DNA of 64,000 nt, taken from assembly GCA_029378245.1 (NCBI GenBank), contig JARKIF010000067.1, positions 1 through 64,000 on the forward strand, given 5' to 3'. The notes under the pieces were generated by a model that saw nothing but the letters and a program-made list of their open reading frames with translations, was not told the DNA's origin and made no database searches. This DNA is from Roridomyces roridus (Eukaryota; Basidiomycota; Agaricomycetes; Agaricales; Mycenaceae). Shown here piece by piece: positions 11,468 through 21,856 of this stretch; within the stretch, counting starts at the first letter, position 1; each line of letters starts with the position of its first letter. A program made the translations under genes and the position numbers.

Positions 11468-13893
11468 ATGGGACGCGCCATCCCAGACGAAATAATCCAC
11501 GAAATCCTCTCCCCAGCGCTCTCCGTGCCGGACGACACATTCTCTGCGGACATCCCCGTCTGGAAATCTCGAGCATGTCGCGGTCGACGTGTCGAATCCA
11601 GCTCCGCGATCCTCCTCGTATGCAAAGCGTGGCTACGCGTCGCGACCCCTCTACTATACCATACCGTAAACCTTCGAAGCAAAAGCCAAGCGCAGGCTCT
11701 TTCTGTCGCTCTGCGCTCTAATCCGGACCTCGGTCGGCTCGTCAAGAAGCTCCGCCTCAGAAGTGGATACGGCATCTCTATGCACAAGATCTTGCAAAGG
11801 ACTCAAAACCTCACCGATATCTTCATCCCCCTCGAATTCGACTTGGGAGACAATGCGCGTGGCTTATGTCGCGGCTTTCCGTTGATCGACCCTGTTCGTG
11901 TCACCATATCCTACCTGTTCGACATGACGAGTCCGGTTCGCACTCTTGTCGACGTGCTGGTGGAATGTATTCCAAAGTGGAAAAAATTGGTGTGTTTCTC
12001 CGCTCGCTTGCCCGCTCCGGCCCATTGAACCGTCATTTGGCCCACAGGCCATATTCGAGATGTCCTATGATTCGGTTGAAGGCGCCCACGACATGTTCTC
12101 TTCGCCCCTCAGAGTCGCACCCGATCTCCAGACCCTCGTTCTCTCGTGCAACGAGAAATATTTGTTTAAGAACGGTGCCATACCTCAGTTTATCTCAACA
12201 ATCATCCGAAATGCATCTTTGCAAGAAATTCGGCCTAAAACACGTTCCCGTAATGTGTTGGATCCCGAATTTCTCCAGGCGGTGCAGGGAGGTGTTCGAC
12301 TGCAAGAGCTGGTCGACCCGAAGTATGTCCTCGCTCCTGTTAGATGCTGCTCGTTGACCCCTTCTGCTCAGTCTCTTTGATCCGACAAAGGCGTTCGTGT
12401 ACCCTCCACAACTCGCAGCCAACCCAACAGCAGCCGATGACATTTGGGATCGTATTCTCTACTTTGTGTTCTGTGAACCCGAAGACGATGATGATTTCGA
12501 CTACGAACTTGAATATTCGGAGGAGGCAGGCTCGGATGACGATGAATGGGAATATGGCCATCAAATCAGGACAGGGAAGCGGTGGGAATTTCTCCGAGTA
12601 TGTAAACAATTCTTGGTCAGTCTCATTCCATTCTCCCTGGTGCTGGCAGTCACTCACCTCTGGTAGCGGCTCGGGACTCCCCACTTGTACAACACGATGT
12701 GCATTCAAACTTGCAAGGCTATGCGACTGTTCACCGAGCATCTCTTACAGCAGCCTTCTCTTGGCGCCCACGTTCGTAGACTCATCCTCAGCACTCATGA
12801 CGAGCGAACCATCCATGACCTTCAAACCGTCTTCTCTCAAGTTTCTCGACTAGCAGTCCTGTCTTCCACAAAGACCCTCATTCTCCCTTGGCATTTGTTC
12901 GACGAGTTGAGCCTACGATACGGCTCTCACCTCAAATTGTTCCTCGGCGTAACAGTCACTCGATGCCCTCACAGGGTGGACCCCATGATATTCCGTAGAC
13001 TGTCGAAAATGCGGATCTTCACTTGGAACTCGGACACAGAGTTCCATACCACCGTCACCTTCGCTGCGAGCAATGCCCTCGATGGACTGAAAAAATTGAC
13101 TGTCCGGCAGGCTCATCCTTCATTTTTTATCATCTTGTCGCAAATGCAGTACGTCCCAGAGTATGATTCGAATGTCGATCTCATACGGGGACTCTTGGCA
13201 GGCTCCCTTCGCTCAATACCGTCGCTCTCTTCACAGGGAGCGTGGATACCCGTGTGTTCTTCCAAAGGCACGGTGAGAAGATATCAGACCTTTTCGTGGG
13301 GGCCTCCGCGTTCAATCTCGAGATGTTCAACTCGTGTCCGAATGTGAAGCATCTCCATGTGTCTATTGCCTCGAAACACGAACAGGTACGCTGACAGCAC
13401 TCTTATAAGATGTTGTTCAATTTTTTCTTTCTCGTTTCCATAGAGCTTCTTGGAAGGGGTTCTCAGCCAGTGCGATACACATTGTTTCCTCGAGCGCATC
13501 GTAATCGATCCAGAAGGGTGCGTTTTCATTTCCCTTTGCTTAAGAAATACTTCAACCTGATTTGTTCCTGTAGCTTCGACGGAGAGCACTCTGAACTGTT
13601 CGAACTGTTCCAAGTGTTTCTAGCTAAATTCGACCGTACGCCGTTTCCCGCTCTCCAAGAAATCCGACATCTTGGTTTCGAATGGCATCCTCCGGCGTGA
13701 GTCTATGCGTGTAGTGTCTCACATCCGCTAATGGCCCTCGGGCGTTTACAGCTCTATACCGCGGGACCTCCCGGTGGAGTTGGCTGAAAAGTTCCGTGCG
13801 CAAAACACTCATCTCTCAGATGCTGATGGACATTGGTGTCGGCCGGTGTTTGCTCCGGAAAGACGACAACAACTCGAACTGAGCGCCAGCTAG
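11468..13893 (+). CDS. F-box protein with LRR-like C-terminal region, paralog 1 (about 680 aa)
   Basis: Eight exons deduced by comparison with four paralogs in the window: 11468-11989, 12048-12338, 12391-12615, 12667-13148, 13202-13385, 13444-13517, 13574-13696, 13752-13893. Total is a multiple of three with no internal stop. The N-terminus (MGRAIPDEIIHEILSPAL ... SSAILLVCKAWLRVATPLLYHTV) is an F-box-like domain, which in other proteins binds Skp1 and brings substrates to an SCF ubiquitin ligase. A long leucine-patterned region follows, with an acidic stretch (EPEDDDDFDYE) in exon 3. The third exon start differs from its paralogs: their donor GT is lost here, so an alternative donor/acceptor pair (GTTAGA at 12339, acceptor before 12391) is needed to keep frame. 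Substrate unknown. Confidence 0.75.
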
Positions 13894-14795
13894 CGATGAT
13901 GTTGCGCATGTTCTTACTATCCCGCATCCTGATGTATCTGCAACTTGTTGCGACCTACACGCCTAAGTATGTAGAGAAACTCACCTATGCTATGAACTAG
14001 CTTGTTCCCAGGAAGCCGTCAGAATTTTGACCTGCCGGAATCCGGATGGTGCCGATTCAGCCTATATCAGTCTTCTCGTTGAGTATCGGACTCTCCTTTC
14101 GAGCCGCCTGTGAAATCTGGACCCAATTCGAGATTGGGCTTGAGAGTCTCAAATTATTACTATCGCGTCCTCTTTTACTCTTTGTGGTCATTCGGAATCG
14201 GCACAGAGCAATCATGATGGGCATCAGCCCTGATCAGCATGTGCGCCACGATTGATCGGAATTGATCCGTCTCACTCTTTCCTCCCGCCGTCATGTCCAA
14301 CTCAGTCTACTTGCCTTTGGTCTGCCTTCTACAACATCAACTTGGCCTCGCTCATTGGAGATGTTTGTATCTTCAGCATGGCAGTTCAGCGGCCATCGAC
14401 TTCTCTGCCCCATCCCACCCCCGTCGTCCTCAGCTCCACCACTTGTGAACTGCCTTCATCTGCATGCTCACTCGCGATTTCTTCCTCGCCGCCTCAGGAC
14501 TATTTCGATGCTCAGCGCAGTCTGCTTGTACGCTACATACACTTTCGACTTGGGCCCCGACTCAAGGACGACTCGTCAGCGAGCAGCGAGTTCATGCTCA
14601 ACGAAGAGAAGATGCCCAACAGTTGTCCTTAAAGAATGCGAGTCCCAAATTCTGTGACAACGACGCGTTGCATATATTCACTCAGATACAAGTACAGGAC
14701 AATTATTACACGACAAAGATAAGGATTAGTACAAGTTATTCCAGCCCAGAATTCTCTGGCGGTTGGCGCCTGCAGATAGCTTTCTGGCGGATCGT
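13894..14795. other. Convergent intergenic region with orphan F-box upstream sequence
   Basis: From about 14240 rightward the sequence matches, in opposite orientation to the neighbouring F-box gene, the region normally found between an F-box start codon and the 3' end of a Gly-rich gene (compare 25250-25800, 51210-51620, 56080-56110). The landmark is GATCGGAATTGATCCGTC near 14254-14271. No F-box start lies to its left; paralog 1 ends there instead. This marks an old rearrangement breakpoint. Confidence 0.55.
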
Positions 14796-15715
14796 TCACA
14801 AATCGTAGCCGCCGAAGCCACCGAAGCCGCCATCGAAGCCACCGAAGCCGCCATCGAAGCCGCCAAAGCCGCCATCAAAGCCACCGAAGCCGCCACCAAA
14901 GCCACCGAAGCCGCCGTCAAATCCTCCGAAACCACCACGGCCGAATCCTCCGAATCCACCACCGATGAAGTGGTTGTCCTCTTGACTGTCTCCGTTTGCA
15001 CCCTGGCTGTCATCCGGACTGGGAGCCTCGGCACTGCGAATTCCGAGGTGGCCGTGCCTGCCATATCTGCCGTGCCGGCCGCGCCGGCCGTAACCGCCAA
15101 AGCCACCTCGGCCACCAAATCCACCGTAACCGCCACGGCCACCAAACCCACCAAATCCACCGTAGCCAAACCCGCCACGACCACCGTATCCTCCAAATCC
15201 CCCACGGCCGAAGCCGCCATATCCACCGATGAAGTGGTTGTCGCTTCCCTGCTGGCTGTCTCCGCTTCCACCCTTGCTAGCATCCTGACTGACCGCAGCT
15301 TCAGGCTCAGCACTACGAATCCCAATACCGCCGGTTTCCTCGAGGATGCAGCAGAGCTCCCCAACGAGGGTGCGACGGCTGGGGCAGAAGGGCTCTCTGA
15401 ATCGACGGCCCCGGAGGAATGAGTTGCGGAATTCGCAGGGACTGCAGTCCTGGAGTGAAGCCAGTGAGTTTGTGTGAGTGGATTCAAAGTTTGAACACTA
15501 ACTCTTCCGCGACCGCCACCGAATCCTCCGCCGAAGCCACCGAACCCTCCGCCGAAGCCACCGAACCCGCCGCGGAAGTCTTCGGCGGGAGAGGAGTCGG
15601 TCGTCGAGGTATCTGCTACAGGGGCGGCTGCATCCTTAGTCTCTGCGGCGAGGACCACTGAGGAGAAGGAGAAGAAGGTGATGAGCGAGGCGACGATGGT
15701 AGGTGTGATGCGCAT
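14796..15715 (-). CDS. Secreted Cys-domain Gly-rich protein 1 (288 aa)
   Basis: Two exons on the minus strand: 15715-15503 and 15449-14796. Exon 1 encodes a signal peptide ([23 protein letters not shown]), a Thr/Ser/Asp-rich linker and a short FGG-GG stretch ending GRGR. Exon 2 opens with [17 protein letters not shown], then FREPFC and VGELCC, the five-cysteine domain. The rest alternates Gly-rich blocks ([15 protein letters not shown]) with spacers carrying DNHFIGG, ending GGYDL. A TATAAAA motif near 15784-15791 (reverse) is about 75 bases upstream and is kept in its paralogs. Gly/Phe/Tyr repeats suggest a cell-wall or self-associating secreted protein; that role is inference. It converges on F-box paralog 1. 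Confidence 0.75.
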
Positions 15716-16517
15716 AGTTGAACTGCGAGTGTTGGACTGGAGACAAGAGCTGGATTTGCTGAAGAATTGCAGACCCTCAGCCGGGTTTTTATACCTCAGC
15801 GAGAGCAATTTCAGGCTAGATGGTGAGCACGGTCGGTTTGTCCATCTATGGTCGATATTGAAGACAGTTTTGCCTGTCTGGCGGTTATGTAGAGTAAAGC
15901 CTTGGCACGCACCCATGGAACAATTCGATGGGTCTCTCAATTGTAATTATAATCTCGAGCACGCCACGATACCATTTTCGAAGTGTGATCTTTAATTGAG
16001 AATCCCCGCGCATTGTTCTTCGCGTGCCAGGTAAGTAGTCCTGGTACTTCCCTGAAACCCACGACTGGCCTTGCCAATACAAAAATACAAAAACAAGTCA
16101 GTCAGCGGATCACCAAGAGAAAATGCAACCAGCTGCTCAACGTTCGACGTTCAACATACTCAAGTTATTGGATGGATATCATTGCGGCGTTCGCGCACGC
16201 GCGCATGGAGACTTGTATCAAGTCCAAACCATAAGTATACGCACAGACCTTCAAACTCTGGTAATGAAAAAGGTTAATCAGAATAAAGATACCGCAGGCA
16301 GCGAGCTATCATTAATCGCCGGAATTGCCTCTTCGATAAGTTGTCTTTGTCATGTCAGATCTCATTCGACCCACTGGTTCGGGACGTAGAGCAAGTCACT
16401 GGCGTCGCGATCCATTGCGGACTATGTACCGCCGTATGTGGGTCTCTCTTGCCACTCTCTCAATCGTTCAACGTTCCTCCACGCCCGTCTATAAGTTCAT
16501 TCTACGCTGAACCATCT
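15716..16517. other. Upstream block of Gly-rich gene 1, shared between copies
   Basis: No gene. From about 15810 to 16420 the sequence resembles 27010-27660, 52800-53460 and 61090-61640. Landmarks are the TTTGTCCATCTA motif, TCAATTG-AATTATAATC, and GCAGGCAGTGAGCTATCATT followed by GCCGGAATTGCC. These are the extended upstream flanks of the four Gly-rich paralogs. Confidence 0.6.
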
Positions 16518-17764
16518 CTACATCCCAACATCCCTCCTCCTCCCCCGACAAGCATGCCTCTCCAACATCCTCTCACTCGAAAAAAATCGTCTACACCTCT
16601 CACACGTATGCGCACACTCCTTCCCATGCAACGCCACCTCATGCCTCGCCCGATCATGCCGCCTCGTAAACGCCTCGGCGCACCCATCGAACGTGCAGAT
16701 AAACTCTTTGCGCACTCTCGGGAGGAGGTGCGTGGACATGTGGACGGAGCGTGTGTAGGGGGAGGTGAGGATGCGTGGGCAGGTGGGGTGAAGGCAGGGG
16801 AAGTGGCCGCGGCCGGGACGTTTGGGCGCCGGGTTCACTTCGATGGGACTTGGACTGGTTGAGGAGGACGATTCCATACTGGAGTCGGAAATTTCCGAAG
16901 GTGAAGCTGAACTTGTGGTCGAGGAGAAAATGAAGGGCGCCGACTCTGCGGGTACAGGAGACGATCCGCGAGAGGAAGGCGATGCAGAGGGGGAGCATGA
17001 AGGAAAGCTGGTAGTACTCTGGTCCCCACTGGTGGGAAGAAACCACGCAGGGTTGCATGTAAAGTCTGCTTCTCGCAGCATACCGATATCTGAAAATGTG
17101 GATGAGTGCTGGTTGAGATTGAGATTCCGAGTGGAATTGGAATCACACTGAGCAGGGTTGATGTTGTCGCCAGGTTCCGGGGCTTGTTCTTGGAGAGTCG
17201 ACCAGGAAGCTATGTTTTATATAAACCAGGGAGTATGATATCCCAATGGCACTCACCGGGACTCGTATAAGCCAAGGACGATTCGTTTACCGAGTCCCCG
17301 TAGGAAGTTGAGGCGCCGAAAGCCGAGAAGTACTCCATTCCCGGAGCAGAGAACAGCATGAAATCGGACATGGACATGCCATGACCAGCCGCGGGGTCGT
17401 ACGTCACATCAGTCTCATTGAACGGACTCGGGGGCGGGGTGATCAAGGTCGACGGGTGAGTGTGGCCTTGCTCCTCGTCCAAGGGCAAGGACAAGGACAC
17501 GGCAGGCGCGGGTCCGGAAATGTAAGCGTAGATACGGAGGACGTAGCATCCCTCTTCGTCATCCCACACTCGTTGGACGTTGAGCGTGATTTGGCTGACG
17601 TCGAACCCGAACCCGACACCAGTGCTGCTGATTTCGACGCTGCCCTGGGTCATCCGGGTAAGCTTCCAGGATGATGGGGCGGTAAAGTCAGCCCCGGTCC
17701 CATCCCTGAGCTTGATATCGAGTCGGGAGGATAGGAGATCGGCGATGGGGATGTCGAGGAGCAT
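16518..17764 (-). CDS. C2H2 zinc-finger protein, putative transcription factor (399 aa)
   Basis: Two exons on the minus strand: 17764-17257 and 17209-16518, joined by a 47-base intron (GTGAGT...ATAG, phase 1). The N-terminal 300 residues are Ser/Pro-rich with no recognised domain. Near the C-terminus are two C2H2 fingers, C-x4-C-x12-H-x3-H (CLHPTC ... HMSTH) and C-x4-C-x12-H-x4-H (CTFDGC ... HEVALH). A third finger-like motif follows, CERCRRFF...ERHAC, which is C2HC-type. This C-terminal arrangement is common in agaricomycete C2H2 regulators. It should act in the nucleus on DNA; target genes are unknown. Start chosen at the first ATG of the open frame (MLLDIP); an upstream exon cannot be excluded. 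Confidence 0.75.
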
Positions 17765-18288
17765 ACCACAAGTCTCTCAGCGCAATGGATGTGGTATATA
17801 TGTATTGTGCGTATGAGCCTAGTACGCGCGAACAATCAGCTCCGAATAAGATTCTAAGAAGTGGTAGGACAGATCATTTCATCTTGCTGTTCAAAGTCCG
17901 GTCGGTTCGAGCAAAGTCCGAAGAGCGTTGGAGGACGACGCGACCTGCGGCGGGTTTTCTTTAGAGCTGTCTCTTTGATGCGCCTCGGAGCTCGGACATT
18001 CGGAACCGTCTGTAGAACGTTTGGCAGCGGGGTTCACCAGTTCACTCTCTTAATTCCGGTCCCTAAAGAGATTAGTTGCTGATACTGCTCTTCAGGAAGA
18101 ATGACACTAACTTATCGACCTCAATTGAACTGCCAGGTGAGTGTCATGTCGGACTAATATATCGCGGATGATCCAAAGTGGAGGAAATAAAGAAAGCGTG
18201 AATGGGTTCGGGGTGATATCGACTCCGAGGTTTGCATCGGAGGAGACGAGATACGGGTGCATGGAGAAATAATTGGCAGAGAAAAACT
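17765..18288. other. Intergenic, upstream of the zinc-finger gene
   Basis: No gene recognised. Short open frames on both strands lack motifs. Confidence 0.5.
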
Positions 18289-19067
18289 TACTCGGAAGCG
18301 CTGGCTTTGCCAGCTGAAACCTTGCTTGCATCAAAAATGGCCACGGATGTTCTTTGAATCGAACCTTCCTGCAATACTTACAAAACTCAGGCCAAATCTT
18401 TTTCAAGTTGTCCCGCAATTGTCCCGTACCTAATACTTGGCGTTTTCCACCTTTTGACCAGTGACATTGACATTCAACGGGTGGCTCGGATTCAATATTA
18501 ATGACAATTCATGAACCATTTTGTTTATGGCCTACCACTGGACCTCCACTTGTTCAACCCTTGTGTCGTGTTGCAATTGGGGCTGCATTGGGTTGCATGT
18601 AAAACTGCTAGCTACTAGATAGGCTGGTGCTTAGTTATTCAAAACACAATGAGCGACAACCGTCAAGCCCGACGGCCGACTCGGACTCCTGCGATATACT
18701 TTTATCTTGTACTTACTTACCGCTCATACGTTGCCCAGACCGCTCGGTTCACAATCCTTCGGCCATCATCAACATGAGCATTGCCAATCGATTGCCAATG
18801 TGCTTGCAATCTGCAGCAGCAGGCCGCTGGCGGCATATGTTCTGATGAGAATGAAAATACTGCCCTCACACGTGACCCGGCAAGGCAGCTAGCTGATTTT
18901 GAGCAGACTGCTCGGGCTCCGATTCGATGCACCTACTTAGAATTCCATGCACCTCGGCACATGTTCCGGTCAGCGGATGTTGATTGATGTGATACATCAG
19001 CTTTGATTTCCGATTTGATCGCAAGTATTAATTTCGGGTAAGGGAGTAAACCTTGGCAAGCAAGGTA
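18289..19067 (+). mobile_element. Transposable-element remnant, copy A (partner at 58671-60119)
   Basis: Both ends recur, inverted, at 58671-60119. The left end is TACTCGGAAGCGCTGG, followed by a hairpin (GCTGGC TTT GCCAGC) and AAACCTTGCTTGC. The right end is a perfect 24-base match, beginning at 19044 (GAGTAAACC...) and ending CAAGCAAGGTA; it is itself hairpin-like (CCTTG GCAAG CAAGG). ACCTTGCTTGC at 18319 and GCAAGCAAGGT at 19056 form an 11-base inverted pair. The interiors of the two copies look unrelated. No transposase is recognised and no clear target duplication is seen, so the element class is open. Confidence 0.5.
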
Positions 19068-19434
19068 ATGAGCAGCGTTTCGTGAGTGCCACATTGTGAC
19101 ATACTTACTGAGGCGTGGAGAGCGAGATCGAAAGGCTGGAAGCCGAAGAATGGAGGGTTCTGTGGCTCAAAAGGCGACGAGACGATCACGATTTCCTTGG
19201 TCCAGACACACTCAGCCGCGTCTCATGCCCTCAGAGTGTCGACCAGCGTGTCCGGATGGAACGAAGGATTGAGGACGAGCGCGAGTGGTGAGTCACCCTC
19301 CCCGGTAGATCTCACGACGAAAAGAACTGTATCGCATTAACGTCCCTACAGCTTCAGCGAAACGCTAGCGAGCGGGATCGGTAACACACGACTGCCTCCC
19401 CAAACCAACGATATCCAAGAAATCCCGACGCCCT
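19068..19434. other. 3' flank of the SRP9/21 gene
   Basis: An open frame at 19086-19340 has no recognisable motif. I see no supported gene. Confidence 0.4.
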
Positions 19435-19916
19435 TCACTTCTTCTTCTTTTTGGGTTTCTTCTTCACGCCGCCTGCGGCTGGAGTGCCCGGCGCCGATGG
19501 AACCGCACTCGAAGGGGCGGCAGCTGCGGGGACTGGGCTCGGTGCAGACATAGGTTCGTCCTCGGGCGCTGGTGGCTCGACCTTTTGCCGGTTCTGCATC
19601 TTTTCCATGAGGGAGAGATTGAGCGCCTCGAAGCGATTGAGGAAGATGGACGAGTAGGTCTTGAATTTTATACACTGGAAAACGCAGGATAAGCCAATCT
19701 GGACGGGGTACGAGGGTTCCACGACGCACTGTGGTGTTGTCCGTGATTTTAAGGACGAGTTTCCCCTCCGCCGCCTTCCATTTGACACAGTACCGAGTCT
19801 GTCGAATAGTCCGTCATTGTGGGCGGTCATCGAGGACCAGGACGCACAGTAGTTGGGGATTTGGCATAGAGAGCCTCAGCAGCGTCCTGGTAGTCTTGCC
19901 AGGCATGGATGTACAT
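19435..19916 (-). CDS. SRP9: Signal recognition particle SRP9/SRP21-type subunit (125 aa)
   Basis: Three exons on the minus strand: 19916-19848, 19798-19730, 19674-19435. The N-terminal 70 residues match the SRP9/21 fold as I know it from fungi: MYIHAWQDYQDAAEALYAKS, TRYCVKWK, GKLVLKITDN, CIKFKT. A Pro/Ala-rich linker and a lysine tail ending KKKPKKKKK follow. In the SRP family this subunit pairs with SRP14 on the Alu domain of the SRP RNA and contributes to elongation arrest during protein targeting to the ER; in yeast the equivalent is Srp21. The basic tail fits RNA binding. It is transcribed divergently from the carrier gene at 20048. Confidence 0.85.
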
Positions 19917-20047
19917 CTCGCATTCGGCGAGCTGGCGGAAGAGTTTGTCACAACCCTGTCACACCACGCGTTTCGGCCCCTCGTCCGATTCCGGCCGCAA
20001 AGGCATCCATCTATTTTCTCTTCCCGTCTTCCCACTCTCTCGACGCC
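19917..20047. promoter_or_regulatory. Short bidirectional promoter between SRP9-type and carrier genes
   Basis: Only 131 bases separate the two ATGs on opposite strands (19916 minus, 20048 plus). All core promoter elements of at least one gene must lie here or inside its neighbour. No clear TATA box is visible. Confidence 0.6.
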
Positions 20048-21531
20048 ATGTCCAGCGGTGAAAAGAAACGTTCGGTGACCCTCTCCCTCTATGGCGCCCA
20101 TCTAACGATCGCCCTCCAGCACTCCCCTTCGCGGCCAGCTTCGTCGCAGGTGCCATCGCTGGAATTTCCGAGATCCTTACATTCTATCCGCTCGGTACGT
20201 CCTCCAACGCGTCGCTGCGTCCCATCTAACGTCGTCTAGATGTCGTGAGTACCCCCAACTTCGCTCTGCTCGACTTTGCATCGATATCGGGCAGGTCAAA
20301 ACGCGGATGCAGCTCGAGACGGGCAAGAGCCAGCATGGCCTGATGGGTAGCTTCAAGACGATTATCAGGGAGGAGGGGTGCGTCCTAGCTCCACTCCACC
20401 CCGCTCACATCTAACTCCACTCCGCTCCAGCTTCGGCCGCCTGTATCGCGGTGCGCACGGGTCCAGCCGAATAACGTACACGATGCTCACGGTCGTGTGC
20501 CAAACCAGGTCTCGTTCCCCCGCTCTTGCTCGAGGCCCCCAAGCGTGCCGTCAAGTTGTGCGTCACCTTCTGTCCTTTCCTGTCCTCCGCCCCCTCATTT
20601 TCCTCGCCGTGTAGCGCCGCCAACGACTTTTGGGGCAAAACTTACCTCGGGATGACTGGTGAAACCAAGATGACGCAGTCGCTGTCGATTTTGACGGGGT
20701 GCAGTGCCGGTGCGACGGTGCGTGGTGTCCTCTCTCCTCTTTACGTTCATTCACGTACATCGTAGGAAAGTTTCGTCGTCGTACCCTTTGAGCTCGTCAA
20801 GATCAAGATGCAGGACAAGACGAGCACGTTCCCGGGTCCGATGGCTGTTGTCCGGCACATTGTCAAGGCCGACGGTTTGTTGGGGTTGTACGCCGGTATG
20901 GAGGCTACGTTTTGGAGGTCAGCCCCCTCGTGCTTTTCTCCCGCGAGTGTATCACGCGACTGACCATGACGAATAGACATTTGTGGTGGAACGGCGGGTA
21001 CTTTGGTTGCATCTTCCAGGTGCGGGGGTTACTTCCCAAGGCTGAGGTGCGTATCATGGCATTCGGATTTGTGTAATTAACTCATGGCTATCCGCTCGTT
21101 AGACTCAACAAGGTACCCTCCTCAACAACTTCATCTCGGGTTCCGTCGGCGGGTTTGCTGGAACGCTATTGAACACACCGTACGTCCTCTTCATCCCATT
21201 CTATTCTCGCCCACCGGCCACCCCATCAGCTTCGACGTCGTCAAATCGCGCATTCAAGGCGCCACCAAAGTCGCTGGTGTCGCGCCCAAATACAACTGGA
21301 CCTACCCCGCTCTCATCCAAGTCTTCCGCGAAGAAGGGCCCGCGGCGCTTTACAAGGGATTCGTTCCCAAAGTGCTGAGGCTCGCGCCTGGTGGTGGTGT
21401 CTTGTTGCTTGTTGTTGAGTTTACGTTGGGTGTGTTCCGCCAGGGTACGTTCTGTTTCCTTTTTTTTTGGGAGTGAGAAGTTGGGCTAATGGTTTGTGTG
21501 CGTTGTAGCGCTGGGTCCGCCGTATATTTAG
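20048..21531 (+). CDS. ODC: Mitochondrial 2-oxodicarboxylate carrier (297 aa)
   Basis: Twelve exons: 20048-20069, 20120-20194, 20240-20244, 20295-20377, 20431-20450, 20509-20557, 20615-20717, 20766-20917, 20977-21046, 21103-21179, 21230-21444, 21509-21531. Total is an exact frame. It is a mitochondrial carrier family protein with three repeats, each carrying the P-x-[DE]-x-x-[KR]-x-[KR] signature: PLDVVKTR, PFELVKIK, PFDVVKSR. Other conserved pieces are LPFAASFVAGAIAGISEIL, NDFWGKTYLG, GCSAGATESFVVVPFELVKI and APGGGVLLLVVEF. These fit the 2-oxoadipate/2-oxoglutarate exchangers (yeast Odc1/Odc2), which move C5-C7 oxodicarboxylates across the inner membrane for lysine and glutamate metabolism. 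Exon 3 is only five bases and lies within the first signature. Length is typical of the family. Confidence 0.92.
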
Positions 21532-21856
21532 AAGGTGTCCGTGGAGAGGGTATGGCTTAGAGTTCAAAATTGAAATTATTACTTGTGGGGAAATCGTCTC
21601 TGGTCAGGGAACACGAATGTACTCTTCCGATGCAGCTGATGAATGTTGGTTGACCTTTTCCGTTGTGGAGCGCCGTTTAAGATGTGCTCACGCTGCAAGA
21701 ATGGTGAGCTGTCACTGGGCAGCTTGGAGCCGACCCACGGGTTTGTTGAGGATGAAAACTAAACGCACAATTCAGAAAAATCAATCATTCTGCACGACTC
21801 TGCACCTCCCCCCAAAGAATAAGTTACCGACTCCGAGACTCCGTCATATACGATCT

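Noticed and set aside
14763..15422. Long plus-strand ORF rich in Ala, Thr, Glu and Ser repeats (also 25931-26635, 51750-52394, 60228-60701)
   Set aside because: These are antisense shadows of the Gly-rich genes: complement of GGN-rich codons gives GCN/ACN-rich frames. The minus strand has the signal peptide, intron and Cys domain.
16341..16862. 173-codon plus-strand ORF opposite the zinc-finger gene
   Set aside because: Antisense of the C2H2 exon, with no motif of its own.
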